This document shows, in pieces, positions 12,401 to 26,054 of a DNA stretch of 64,000 nt. The stretch covers positions 1 to 64,000 of the forward strand of contig JAMKCF010000013.1 of the NCBI GenBank assembly GCA_023634235.1, read 5' to 3'. Within the stretch, counting starts at the first letter, position 1. Every line of letters starts with the position of its first letter. A program made the position numbers and the translations under genes. A model generated the notes under the pieces. It was given only the letters and a program-made list of their open reading frames with translations, was not told the DNA's origin and ran no database searches. Source of the stretch: Pisaster brevispinus (Eukaryota > Echinodermata > Asteroidea > Forcipulatida > Asteriidae).

Positions 12401-15400
12401 GACGTCACGACTAAGACACGAATACATGTACAAGACTTTTCTGGCCCAGGACATATTAATCCTATGTTGTTGATGAGATTGTTGGCTGCTTGTGTATGCT
12501 TGGCTGTATTTTTTACATACAAACCCACATGTATATTTAATTCAGACACACCTCCATTTAGTAATCTGGCCCCACCCACAACAGAGGTGGAAATTAAGAA
12601 ATTAAATAAATTCATATGAAATGTACTTTCTTTTATAGTATTTCCATGTAAAAAACATTAATAAGTTTTTAAAAATAAATAAATAATGATACTTCACTGA
12701 GATAAGACTTTGTTTCAAAAAGGCCCACTTTCAGAAATACTGAAACTCCGCCCACAAAAGGGCAATTTTTTACACTTAATAAAAATTGTGCCTTTACTTA
12801 TAAAAACGTTTTTCAAGTTTATATTTCTGGTCCAAAAAATAATTTGTGTTTACTTCTAAGCATAATTTTGCCCAATATTTATATACTAGACCCCCTTTTA
12901 TGCAAATGTGGCTCCGCCCCCAAATAGGAAAGACCCAAGGTGAGTCCACGTCTAAAATTAATATTTAGCCCAATACCAATCATTGTAGCAAATTACAAGC
13001 TTTTACCACAAAATGCACAATTGTTACCTTAGCAGCTGCACTATCTGAAGAAAAAAAAATTTAATGAGCAACAATACTTATTGTCAATTATAGCATTATG
13101 CAAAGATAACAACTACGCCAACAAATAGTTATTTGGTCAATACTTCATGGATTGTAGGGGTGAAACTGTTATGAACGTCATTTTCATACAACTTAATCAT
13201 TTAGATCGGCCATCTTTGATAACTTTAAAGCCAAAATACAGGGGGTGAAATCATTTGAAAAATAATTGCAGAAGGAAATGACCAAACACCATACATGCAC
13301 TGAATTGTAATTCGGTCGTCTTTATGCTCGCATTGCCATTCTTCAACAGCTTTAATCAACTCTACGATGGATCTTGGTGATGATGGTACGCCACCAACAG
13401 GCCAGTTCACTAATTGAAGGTGACAAATCAGACGGGATTCCTGAGTACCAATGAAAAGCATGAAACAAAAATTTACAACTTCTGCAATTAGAAAGTCAGT
13501 CAGTGCTAAAACATTGCATCTTGATTCTGTAATAACATTGTAGCACGCACTTAAGAGGCTCCAAGCAAGAACATTGTCCTCTTGGCACCCCTTGATTTAT
13601 GGAACCTGGGATAGTTCCAGTGACTTAAACAGTTCTGCGTTTCAAACAACATGCAGTGAAATGTCGCTTCTTTTCGAGATACAACTTTATGTACTAATAT
13701 GACGATAATGATATTTTTATGTACATTTCACTATTGCACTAGTTTATTAAATTTCATATTTAATTCTTACTATAAGAAAAAATAAAAAGCATGCTAGCTT
13801 GCTGGCAGTTCTCGTAAGCAGTTAGTGAAATTACAAATTTATGTTAATGTGTACACACACTGTCATATCTTCTGGATCGTTTTTGAAATACACTTTTGCT
13901 TGTGCATTTTTTTCTGCTACTGACAGGTTTATGAAATTAAGGCTGTGTGCTTAAGTTTATCCTGAAGTAGTTATATGGCTGTAAACCACCACACATTAAG
14001 CATGTTTCCGAATAAGTGGCTGCAGCTACGGCTACCTCAACACGCAATGAAGCATAGGATAACCCATAGCAACACCATTATCAACCGACACAGCCGTAGC
14101 CACAGTGACAAATTCAGATAGCTGTAGGCCGTGTCCGATTTAGTGGCTGCGGATTTATCATTACCTGAAGCATATGATACCCATAGAAATACCATAGCAA
14201 CAGCCGAAGCCTTAGCTGCAGCGACCGATTTAGCCATATTTTCTAAAAATGTTTCTCCACAATGCAAGGTTTCGATGATTAATTCTAGCTTTATACCTGA
14301 TCGTCATCTTTAGCCAGGGATAGGTAGCGTATGGCGATGTTTGGTCCCACTTTATCAGTAGACTGTGTAGTGACTGTCAGACTGCCGTATCTTGCAGAGC
14401 CTCTCTCTGGCCAGTACTCAACACATGTCTGTGGGAAAAGGAAAATAAGTAGAGATATATAATCATGTTGATTGAAAAATTACTGTTAAAAAAAATAAAC
14501 TTGATTTTAAAAAAGAACACATGTTCAAAATAAATTTGGGTAGATTTTCAAAATTGATTTTCAAAGGCAACCATATAAGTGAATACTGTTCAAATTCTTT
14601 AAGTGTATTTCCTACTTACAGGATCTTTTTTATCTACTGCATTCAACATGACGATACAAGTAGACTTGTAGTCATAGACCATCCTCCACATGTCACTGAT
14701 GGTGTGGGGTAAAGGCATCTGGGTGGCAATGTACTTCCCCTTGGAGCTAGGACTCTGTAAAATCACAAGTTTGGAAGACAACATTTTTGATTGATGCAAG
14801 TGTAATGAGCTTTCAGGAAAAGAATGTCATTATTTTTGTACATACATGTTATTTTAAAATACAAAATATTTAGTAAATAAATGAAAACAGTTAGAGCTTT
14901 GGCAGTTACAATCAAAATAAGCGATGTTGATTTAAGGGTCTTGGATATTTCCTCTCCTATTTTGGTCAATATTGTATTTTGTCTGTGGATATTTTTCTGG
15001 AGAATGGGTACTGGTATGTACTTTAAAATCAATGAGCTTTCAGATGGAAATGTTTCTCTGGAGGATTGGTACTGGTTTGAAGTTTAGAATCAGTGAGCTT
15101 TCACATGGAAATACTTCTCCAGATGATTGGTTTTTTAAAGAATGACAACTCAAAGAAGTCATACAAGTATTCTGACTTACATTGAGGAAGCAGGCATTGA
15201 TGTAGTTGTTGGATCTGTCTTTTCCTGATGACATCAAGTGAGGTCGGATCAGATCAACTTTAAATACAAAATGTTAATCAGTGACTTTAATTTCACTGTT
15301 TAGTGCTTTACGAGACCTCATAAGGAAGGCATACACAAAGCATGCCAGGATCGGAGCTGGTTCAACCAAGCTTTAAATCAGTAATAGTGTAGTTCCAAAG

Positions 15401-18400
15401 TAACTTCCACAACTTTCAATAATGGTAAAATACAAGAAACCCATACAACTAAAACTGTATAATGTAGGACAAGTCTCTTTGCATTTTACCAAGACACTAT
15501 ACACACTCCAGCATGCAGAAATATTATTTAAAGTGGATACTTTATTGGAATAAAAAACACCATATTACAGAAAAATTTACTTCGATGAACAAAGCACAGG
15601 TCATTTACAAAACTGAAGAAAACCTCACCTGGTAATTTGTCTGGAAATCTGTTTTTCTTAACATTTTCTGGTTGATGACCATCTTTAAATTTGTCAGGGT
15701 TTGGAATTTTGGTCACCAAATTCAGATTCTGTATCAAGATAATCAGAATGATTTTTTATTGCTCACTTCATGAATGTAAGGTCCATTTTTGTTACTAAAG
15801 TTTTCGTAACGGATCATTGAGGTTAACTTATGGATCCGATAATTGGGGTCCTGCTATTGTTCTCCTATTATTCCCTTTTGTGAAGAAATTCTCTGTGGGG
15901 TACCACTAGAACAAAGAAAAACTTGTTGGGTAGCATTGTTCCATTGTTAAAATAAACCCGTATGTTGGCGTGTGTAGGGCACCAAAATTGTGTAAAAACA
16001 TGCTATCGGGGACCAGCTATTGTCCCTCTTTTGTTTGGACTAACTTTTTGGCAGCAGCTCCCATTGATTTTGTACACAATTTCCAACTAGGGACCTTTAC
16101 CCAACCGGGGACGCTATCGTCCTCTTTTGTTACATGTCACCGGTTTGAATGTGTATACAGACTCAGACACAAAATGCATGTCACATAACGGTGTAAGAGT
16201 AAAAACAAAGAAATATAATTCTTTATTCTTGATGCAAACATTACATTAATGAAACACTTGTCATAAAAAGTTGGAATCCAGTCTCCACAATTAAGTAATA
16301 CAAAACTAATTAATGAAATAAAAGTAATAAAATGAAACCATTACCTCAAACTCTAGCTGCAGTCCTGTCTTTCCACTGCCCTTTGTGACCTTCTTCAAGG
16401 CAGTCAGCTTGGAGCGAAGCTTTCCAGGTTTAATGCAGGTGTCACTACAAAGGAACATCTCAATCAAGACATCAAAGATGAACTCATACAGAGCCTGTTC
16501 GGATTGAGAAAGAACTTCAGTAGTAGGCCTGGAATTTCATCTTTGAGAGGGCAAGGCCATTGTCATTTTGCAAAGGGCACTTCCACTGAAAAATCCTAAA
16601 GTCTTTAGGAAACTTTTGAAGGGGCACCATGGCCAAGACCAGGGCCATGACCTCGGTGTAATTCGAGGCCTGCAGTATAGTCGGCTGTCTTGTGGTTAAG
16701 ACATCTATATGACAATTGTGCTGGGGAGTGCTCTGTGTCATACAAGGGCTCGTTAAAAAGCTTTGCACAGCTCCTGCAAATTAAGGAACAAGTTTTCAAA
16801 GTTTTGGCTTTGGGAAATTTTCTTTTAAAAAACTACACGTTGATTTTCAACACCAATAGATTAACACTTTACTGAGGTTGTTAAAGCTTATCTTAAATTC
16901 ATATGCTATTTGTAATTGTCCACCTAATTGTTGTTCGCAGCAGTTCTTTGATTAGCCTTTCTCTGATGCGAGTGTTTCATTTCTGGTTTCAGGTACTATT
17001 CAATAAACATTGGACAGAACAGCAAAACACTAGACAGAACTTGCACAATGACCTAAGATAAATCGGTGTATCTAATTTACCGATGATTTAATCATCTTCA
17101 TCCGTTTGTCTCTCATGCCACAAGCAAAGTTCCAGATATCGACTCGACCTTCTGCATTGGCCTGGTCCAACATGGCGTCCAAAACCAAAAACACCCCGGT
17201 GCGGCTGATTCCAGTGCTACAAAGTAACATAGATGAATAACTAGTGATTGAACATTGCATGATACCATAAAGGAATTTTTAAAATTCAATTTCTTATAAT
17301 TGTTTATTCAACCACAATATGAATACACAAAAATTCAAGGCAAAAACGAAGAACTTTAAAACCAAAACAAAACAACAAGGCAAGAAACATAGGTCTTGCC
17401 CTAGAACCATACGGAATAGCAAAGTACAAAAGGGATGATGGAAGGAGGGCAACTATATGAGCACGGAGAACAGCAAAATTATTATCATTGGGAAAACGAA
17501 AAATGTGTGTATGAAGGGAGCATGCAAGTACGAGAAGTCAATCTGGGAGAGGACACAAAAAACTACCCAACAAAAGAACAAAACAGTACTAGTCAAGTCA
17601 GGGACAACAAAAGTAAACTAAACTAGACATATTGCATTTGTGCACAAATGCCGAGCTGTTTCGTCATAACTTTTTCAAATTACTCAACTGAATTTGAATT
17701 TTTTTTTTGTACTCAAAGCAGTTACGACGTATCAAGCCTGTTTAAAAAAGAATTTAGATTATACCACGTTTTATAAGCAATTTATGATTAAAAGGTGCAA
17801 AAAATTGAAAAAATCATAAAAAATCACGTGATGACGTCATCATGACGTCATTTCAGAATTTACAAGAACTTTCCCATATCTAACATCCTACCAAGTTTCA
17901 ACATGATCGCACTAATACTTCGGGAGTTATACGACTTCAAAAAAGGCACCTTTAATGCCGCGTCACGTGACCCCCGATGACGTCATCGATTTGAAATTTC
18001 ACACATATGATGGCTGCCTGACGATCAACATATGTGTAAATTTTGAAGTGATTACACAACACTTCTCCACACACATCTTCAAAAAGTCCATTTTGAACAG
18101 TTTTTAACCTGCCGCTAGAGGGCGCACTTGTGTATTGTGACGTCATCGGTATTTTTTTTTAAATGCACACTCTTGCCAGACACTAACATCGTTGAAAGTA
18201 TTTTCATAACTTTTAGCACTTTTGAATTACGAGGCACTTCCGGTTTCGACCGGAAGTAGAGGTCATGTGAGGTCACGCACACTGAATAAAATGAAGACCT
18301 AATTTATCCCTATACAATCCCGCAAACAGAAACCTACGGTCTCTTGTGGCTGATTTGTTACAGATTTTCAAATATTTAAAATAGAAACCTTTAAGATGAC

Positions 18401-21400
18401 GTCACGTGACAGGTGATGACGTCATTATTACGTCATTGTAATATGCAGTGTATTGCACTAATGTCTTTCATCACTGAAAGTTTCATTGCAATTGCTCCTT
18501 AGGAACTAGGCAAAAGGCCGCATAGACCGAACGTGCGTTATCTTAATGGCTTTTATTACTGAAACAGACAAATAAAAAAAAAACTAGACATATTGCATTT
18601 GTGCACAAATGCCGAGCTGTTTCGCCATAACTTTTTCAAATTACTCAATTGAATTTGAAAGTTGTTTGTATTCAAAGCAGTAATAATGTATCAAGCCTGT
18701 TTTAAAAAGAATTTGGATTAAACCACGTTTTGTTAGCAATTTATGACTTAAAGGGGCAAAAAACGAAAAAAATCATTAAAAATCAGTTGATGACGTCATC
18801 ACAACGTCATTTAAGAATGTACAAGAACTTGCCAATATCTAACGACCTACCAAGTTTCAACATGATCGCACTTATACTTCGGGAGATATATGACTTCAAA
18901 AAAGGCACCTTTAATGCCGCGTCACGTGACCCCCGATGACGTCATCAATCTGAAACTTCACACATATGGTGGCTGCCTGACGTTTAACATGTTTGTAAGT
19001 TTTGAAGTGATTACACAAAAGTTCTCCACACACATCTTCAAAAAGTCCATTTTGAACAGTTTTCAACCTGCCGCTAGAGGGCGCTCTTGTGTATCGTGAC
19101 GTCATCGGTATTTTTTTTTTAAATGCACACCCTTGCCAGACAATAACATCGTTGAAAGCAACTTCATAACTTTTTCCACTTTTGAATTACAAAGCACTTC
19201 CTGTTTAGACCGGAAGTAGAGGTCATGTGAGGTCACGCACACTGAATAAAATGAAGACCTAATTTATCCCCACCCAATCCCGCAAACAGAAACCTACGGT
19301 CTCTTGTGGTTGATTTGATATAGATTTTCAAATATTTAAAAAAGGGAAACTTTAAGATGACGTCATCATGACATAATTGTTTTAAAATCATCATTGCACC
19401 AATGCCTTTCATCACTGAAAGTTTCATTGCAATTGCTCCTTAGGAACTATGCAAAAAGCCGCTTAGAACGAATTTTGTCTGAAAAATACAAATTAAAAAA
19501 AAAAAAATAAAAAAAAAATAATAAAAACTAGAGCTAATTGCATTTGTGCACAAATGCCGAGCTGTTTCGCCAAGTTTTTCAAATTACTCATTTGAATATG
19601 AAAGGTTTTTTATTCAAAGCAGTTGTGATGTATCAAGCCTGTTTAAAAAAGAATTTGGGCTATACCGCGTTTTATTAGCAATTTATGACTAAAAGGTGCA
19701 AAAAAAAAAAAAAAAAAAAATTATATGATGACGTCATCATGACGTCATTTCACAATTTACAAGAACTTGCCAATATCTAACAACCTACCAAGTTTCAACA
19801 TGATCGCACTCATACTTCTGGAGATATACGACTTCAAAAAAGGCACCTTTAATGCCGCGTCACGTGACCCCCGATGACGTTATCGATCTGAAAATTCACA
19901 CATATGATGGTTGCTTGACGATCAACATATGTGTAAATTTTGAAGTGATTACACAAAACTTCTCCACACACATCTTCAAAAAGTCCATTTTGAACAGTTT
20001 TCAACCTGCCGCTAGAGGGCGCTCGTGTGTATCGTGACGTCATCGGTACTTTTTTTTAAATGCACACTCTTGCCAGACACTAACATCGTTGAAAGCATTT
20101 TCATAACTTTTAGCACTTTTGAATTACGAGGCACTTCCGGTTTCAACCGGAAGTAGAGGTCATGTGAGGTCACGCACACTGAATAAAATGAAGACCTAAT
20201 TTATCCCTATACAATTCCGCAAACAGAAACCTACGGTCTCTTGTGGCTGATTTGTTACAGATTTTCAAATTTTTAAAATAGAAACCTTTAAGATGACGTC
20301 ACGTGACAGGTGATGACGTCATCATTACGTCGTTGTAATATGCAGTGTATTGCACTAATGCCTTTCATCACTGAAAGTTTCATTGCAATTGCTCATTAGG
20401 AACTATGCAAAAGGCCGCTTAGAACGAATCATGCATTATGTCAATGGACTTCCTGTCTGAAAAATACAAATTAAAAAAAAAAAAAAAATAATAATAACTA
20501 GACATATTGCATTTGTGCACAAATGCCGAGCTGTTTCGCCATAACTTTTTCAAAAAATCATAACAAATCATGTGATGACGTCATCATGACGTCATTTCAG
20601 AATTTACAAGAACTTGTCAATATCTAACAACCTACTAAGTTTCAACATGATCGCACTAACACTTAGGGAGATATACGACATTAAAAAAGGCACCTTTAAT
20701 GCCGCGTCACGTGACTCCCGATGACGTCATCGATCTGAATTTTCACACATATGATGGCTGCCTGCCAAATAACATGTGTGTAAATTTTGAAGTGATTTCA
20801 CAAAACTTCACCACACACATCTTCAAAAAGTCCATTTTGAACAGTTTTCAACCTGCCGCTAGAGGGCGCTCGTGGGTATCGTGACGTCATCGGTATTTTT
20901 TTTAAATTGCCCACCCTTGCCAGACAATAACATCGTTGAAAGCAACTTCATAACTATTTCCACTTTTGAATAACGAGGCACTTCCGGTTTCGACCGGAAG
21001 TAGAGGTCATGTGAGGTCACGCACACTAAATAAAATGAAGACCTAATTTATCCCTATACAATCCCGCAAACAGAAACCTACGGTCTCTTGTGGCTGATTT
21101 GTTACAGATTTTCAAATATTTAAAATAGAAACCTTTAAGATGACGTCACGTGACAGGTGATGACGTCATCATTACGTCATTGTAATATGCAGTGTATTGC
21201 ACTAATGTCTTTCATCACTGAAAGTTTCATTGCAATTGCTCATTAGGAACTAGGCAAAAAGCCGCATAGAACGAACGTGCGTTATGTCAATAGCCTTTTT
21301 TACTGAAACAGACAAATAAAAAACTAGACATATTGCATTTGTGCACAAATGCCGAGCTGTTTCGCCATAACTTTTTCAAAAAATCATAACAAATCATGTG

Positions 21401-24400
21401 ATGACGTCATCATGACGTCATTTCAGAATTTACAAGAACTTGTCAATATCTAACAACCTACTAAGTTTCAACATGATCGCACTAACACTTAGGGAGATAT
21501 ACGACATTAAAAAAGGCACCTTTAATGCCGCGTCACGTGACTCCCGATGACGTCATCGATCTGAATTTTCACACATATGATGGCTGCCTGCCAATCAACA
21601 TGTGTGTAAATTTTGAAGTGATTTCACAAAACTTCACCACACACATCTTCAAAAAGTCCATTTTGAACAGTTTTCAACCTGCCGCTAGAGGGTGCTCGTG
21701 GGTATCGTGACGTCATCGGTATTTTTTTTAAATTACCCACCCTTGCCAGACAATAACATCGTTGAAAGCAACTTCATAACTATTTCCACTTTTGAATAAC
21801 GAGGCACTTCCGGTTTCGACCGGAAGTAGAGGTCATGTGAGGTCACGCACACTAAATAAAATGAAGACCTAATTTATCCCTATACAATCCCGCAAACAGA
21901 AACCTACGGTCTCTTGTGGCTGATTTGTTACAGATTTTCAAATATTTAAAATAGAAACCTTTAAGATGACGTCACGTGACAGGTGATGACGTCATCATTA
22001 CGTCATTGTAATATGCAGTGTATTGCACTAATGTCTTTCATCACTGAAAGTTTCATTGCAATTGCTCATTAGGAACTAGGCAAAAAGCCGCATAGAACGA
22101 ACGTGCGTTATGTCAATAGCCTTTTTTACTGAAACAGACAAATAAAAAAAAAAAAAAAAAAAAAAATAATAAAAAAAACTTTAACGAAAACAAGAGCTGT
22201 TTCGCTGCGCTACGCTGCGAAACAGCTAAAAAAACTAGACATGATTGCATTTGTGCACAAATGCCGAGCTGTTTCGTCATAACTTTTTCAAATTACTCAA
22301 CTGAATTTGAAAGTTTTTTTTGTATTCAAAGCAGTTATGATGTATCAAGCCTGTTTAAAAAAGAATTTGGATTATACCACGTTTTATTAGCAATTTATGA
22401 CAAAAAGGTGCAAAAAATGAAAAAAAATCATTAAAAATCATGTGATGACGTCATCATGACGTCATTTCACAATTCACAAGAACTTGCCATTATCTAACAA
22501 CCTACCAAGTTTCAACATGATCACACTAATACTTCGGGGGATATATGACTTCAAAAAACGCACCTTTAATGCCGCGTCACGTGACCCCCGATGACGTCAT
22601 TGATCTGAAACTTCACACATATGATGGCTGCTTGACGATCAACATGTGTGTAAATTTTGAAGTGATTACACAAAACTTTTCCACACACATCTTCAAAAAG
22701 TTCATTTTGAACAGTTTTCAACCTGCCGCTAGAGGGCGCTCGTGTGTATCGTGACGTCATCGGTATTTTTTTTAAAATGCACACCCTTGCCAGACACTAA
22801 CATCGTTGAAAGCATTTTCATAACTTTTAGCACTTTTGAATTACGAGGCACTTCCGGTTTCGACCGGAAGTAGAGGTCATGTGAGGTCACGCACACTGAA
22901 TAAAATGAAGACCTAATTTATCCCTATACAATCCCGCAAACAGAAATCTACGGTCTCTTGTGGCTGATTTGTTACAGATTTTCAAATATTTAAAATAGAA
23001 ACCTTTAAGATGACGTCACGTGACAGGTGATGACGTTATCATTACGTCATTGTAATATGCAGTGTATTGCACTAATGTCTTTCATCACTGAAAGTTTCAT
23101 TGCAATTGCTCTTTAGGAACTAGGCAAAATCCCGCATAGAACGAACGTGCGTTATCTCAATGGCTTTTATTACTGAAACAGACAAATAAAAAAAAAAACT
23201 AGACATGATTGCATTTGTGCACAAATGCCGAGCTGTTTCGTCATAACTTTTTCAAATTACTCAACTGAATTTGAAAGGTTTTTTTGTACTCAAAGCAGTT
23301 ACGACGTATCAAGCCTGTTTAAAAAAGAATTTAGATTATACCACGTTTTATAAGCAATTTATGATTAAAAGGTGCAAAAAATTGAAAAAATCATAAAAAA
23401 TCACGTGATGACGTCATCATGACGTCATTTCAGAATTTACAAGAACTTGCCAATATCTAACATCCTACCAAGTTTCAACATGATCGCACTAATACTTCTG
23501 GAGTTATACGACTTCAAAAAAGGCACCTTTAATGCCGCGTCACGTGACCCCCGATGACGTCATCGATTTGAAATTTCACACATGTGATGGCTGCTCGACG
23601 ATCAACATGTGTGTATATTTTAAAGTGAATACACAAAACTTCACCACACACATCTTCAAAAAGTCCATTTTGATCAGTTTTCAACCTGCCGCTAGAGGGC
23701 GCTCTTGTGTGTTGTGACGTCATTGGTATTTTTTTTTAATTACCCAACCTTGCCAGACAATAACATCGTTGAAAGCAACTTCATAACTATTTCCACTTTT
23801 GAAAAACGAGGCACTTCCGGTTTCGACCGGAAGTAGAGGTCATGTGAGGTCACGTACACTGAATAAAATAAAGACCTAATTTATCCCTATACAATCCCGC
23901 AAACAGAAACCTACGGTCTCTTGTGGCTGATTTGTTACGGATTTTCAAATATTTAAAATAGAAAACCTTTAGGATGACGTCACGTGACAGGTGATGACGT
24001 CATCATTACGTCATTGTAATATGCAGTGTATTGCACTAATGTCTTTCATCACTGAAAGTTTCATTGCAATTGCTTTTTAGGAACTATGCAAAAAGCCGCT
24101 TAGAACGAATTTTGTCTGAAAAATACAAATTAAAACTAGACATGATTGCATTTGTGCACAAATGCCGAGCTGTTTCGTCATTACTTTTTCAAATTACTCA
24201 ACTGAATTTGAAAGGTTTTTTTGTACTCAAAGCAGTTACGACGTATCAAGCCTGTTTAAAAAAGAATTTAGATTATACCACGTTTTATAAGCAATTTATG
24301 ATTAAAAGGTGCAAAAAATTGAAAAAATCATAAAAAATCACGTGATGACGTCATTATGACGTCATTTCAGAATTTACAAGAACTTGCCAATATCTAACAT

Positions 24401-26021
24401 CCTACCAAGTTTCAACATGATCGCACTAATACTTCTGGAGTTATACGACTTCAAAAAAGGCACCTTTAATGCCGCGTCACGTGACCCCCGATGACGTCAT
24501 CGATTTGAAATTTCACACATGTGATGGCTGCTCGACGATCAACATGTGTGTATATTTTAAAGTGAATACACAAAACTTCACCACACACATCTTCAAAAAG
24601 TCCATTTTGATCAGTTTTCAACCTGCCGCTAGAGGGCGCTCTTGTGTGTTGTGACGTCATTGGTATTTTTTTTTAATTACCCAACCTTGCCAGACAATAA
24701 CATCGTTGAAAGCAACTTCATAACTATTTCCACTTTTGAAAAACGAGGCACTTCCGGTTTCGACCGGAAGTAGAGGTCATGTGAGGTCACGTACACTGAA
24801 TAAAATAAAGACCTAATTTATCCCTATACAATCCCGCAAACAGAAACCTACGGTCTCTTGTGGCTGATTTGTTACGGATTTTCAAATATTTAAAATAGAA
24901 AACCTTTAGGATGACGTCACGTGACAGGTGATGACGTCATCATTACGTCATTGTAATATGCAGTGTATTGCACTAATGTCTTTCATCACTGAAAGTTTCA
25001 TTGCAATTGCTCTTTAGGAACTATGCAAAAAGCCGCTTAGAACGAATTTTGTCTGAAAAATACAAATTAAAAAAAAAAAAAAAAAAAAAAAAACTAGACA
25101 TGATTGCATTTGTGCACAAATGCCGAGCTGTTTCGTCATAACTTTTTCAAATTACTCAACTGAATTTGAAAGGTTTTTTTGTACTCAAAGCAGTTACGAC
25201 GTATCAAGCCTGTTTAAAAAAGAATTTAGATTATACCACGTTTTATAAGCAATTTATGATTAAAAGGTGCAAAAAATTGAAAAAATCATAAAAAATCACG
25301 TGATGACGTCATTATGACGTCATTTCAGAATTTACAAGAACTTGCCAATATCTAACATCCTACCAAGTTTCAACATGATCGCACTAATACTTCTGGAGTT
25401 ATACGACTTCAAAAAAGGCACCTTTAATGCCGCGTCACGTGACCCCCGATGACGTCATCGATTTGAAATTTCACACATGTGATGGCTGCTCGACGATCAA
25501 CATGTGTGTATATTTTAAAGTGAATACACAAAACTTCACCACACACATCTTCAAAAAGTCCATTTTGATCAGTTTTCAACCTGCCGCTAGAGGGCGCTCT
25601 TGTGTGTTGTGACGTCATTGGTATTTTTTTTTAATTACCCAACCTTGCCAGACAATAACATCGTTGAAAGCAACTTCATAACTATTTCCACTTTTGAAAA
25701 ACGAGGCACTTCCGGTTTCGACCGGAAGTAGAGGTCATGTGAGGTCACGTACACTGAATAAAATAAAGACCTAATTTATCCCTATACAATCCCGCAAACA
25801 GAAACCTACGGTCTCTTGTGGCTGATTTGTTACGGATTTTCAAATATTTAAAATAGAAAACCTTTAGGATGACGTCACGTGACAGGTGATGACGTCATCA
25901 TTACGTCATTGTAATATGCAGTGTATTGCACTAATGTCTTTCATCACTGAAAGTTTCATTGCAATTGCTCTTTAGGAACTATGCAAAAAGCCGCTTAGAA
26001 CGAATTTTGTCTGAAAAATAC

Positions 26022-26054
<33 letters not shown>

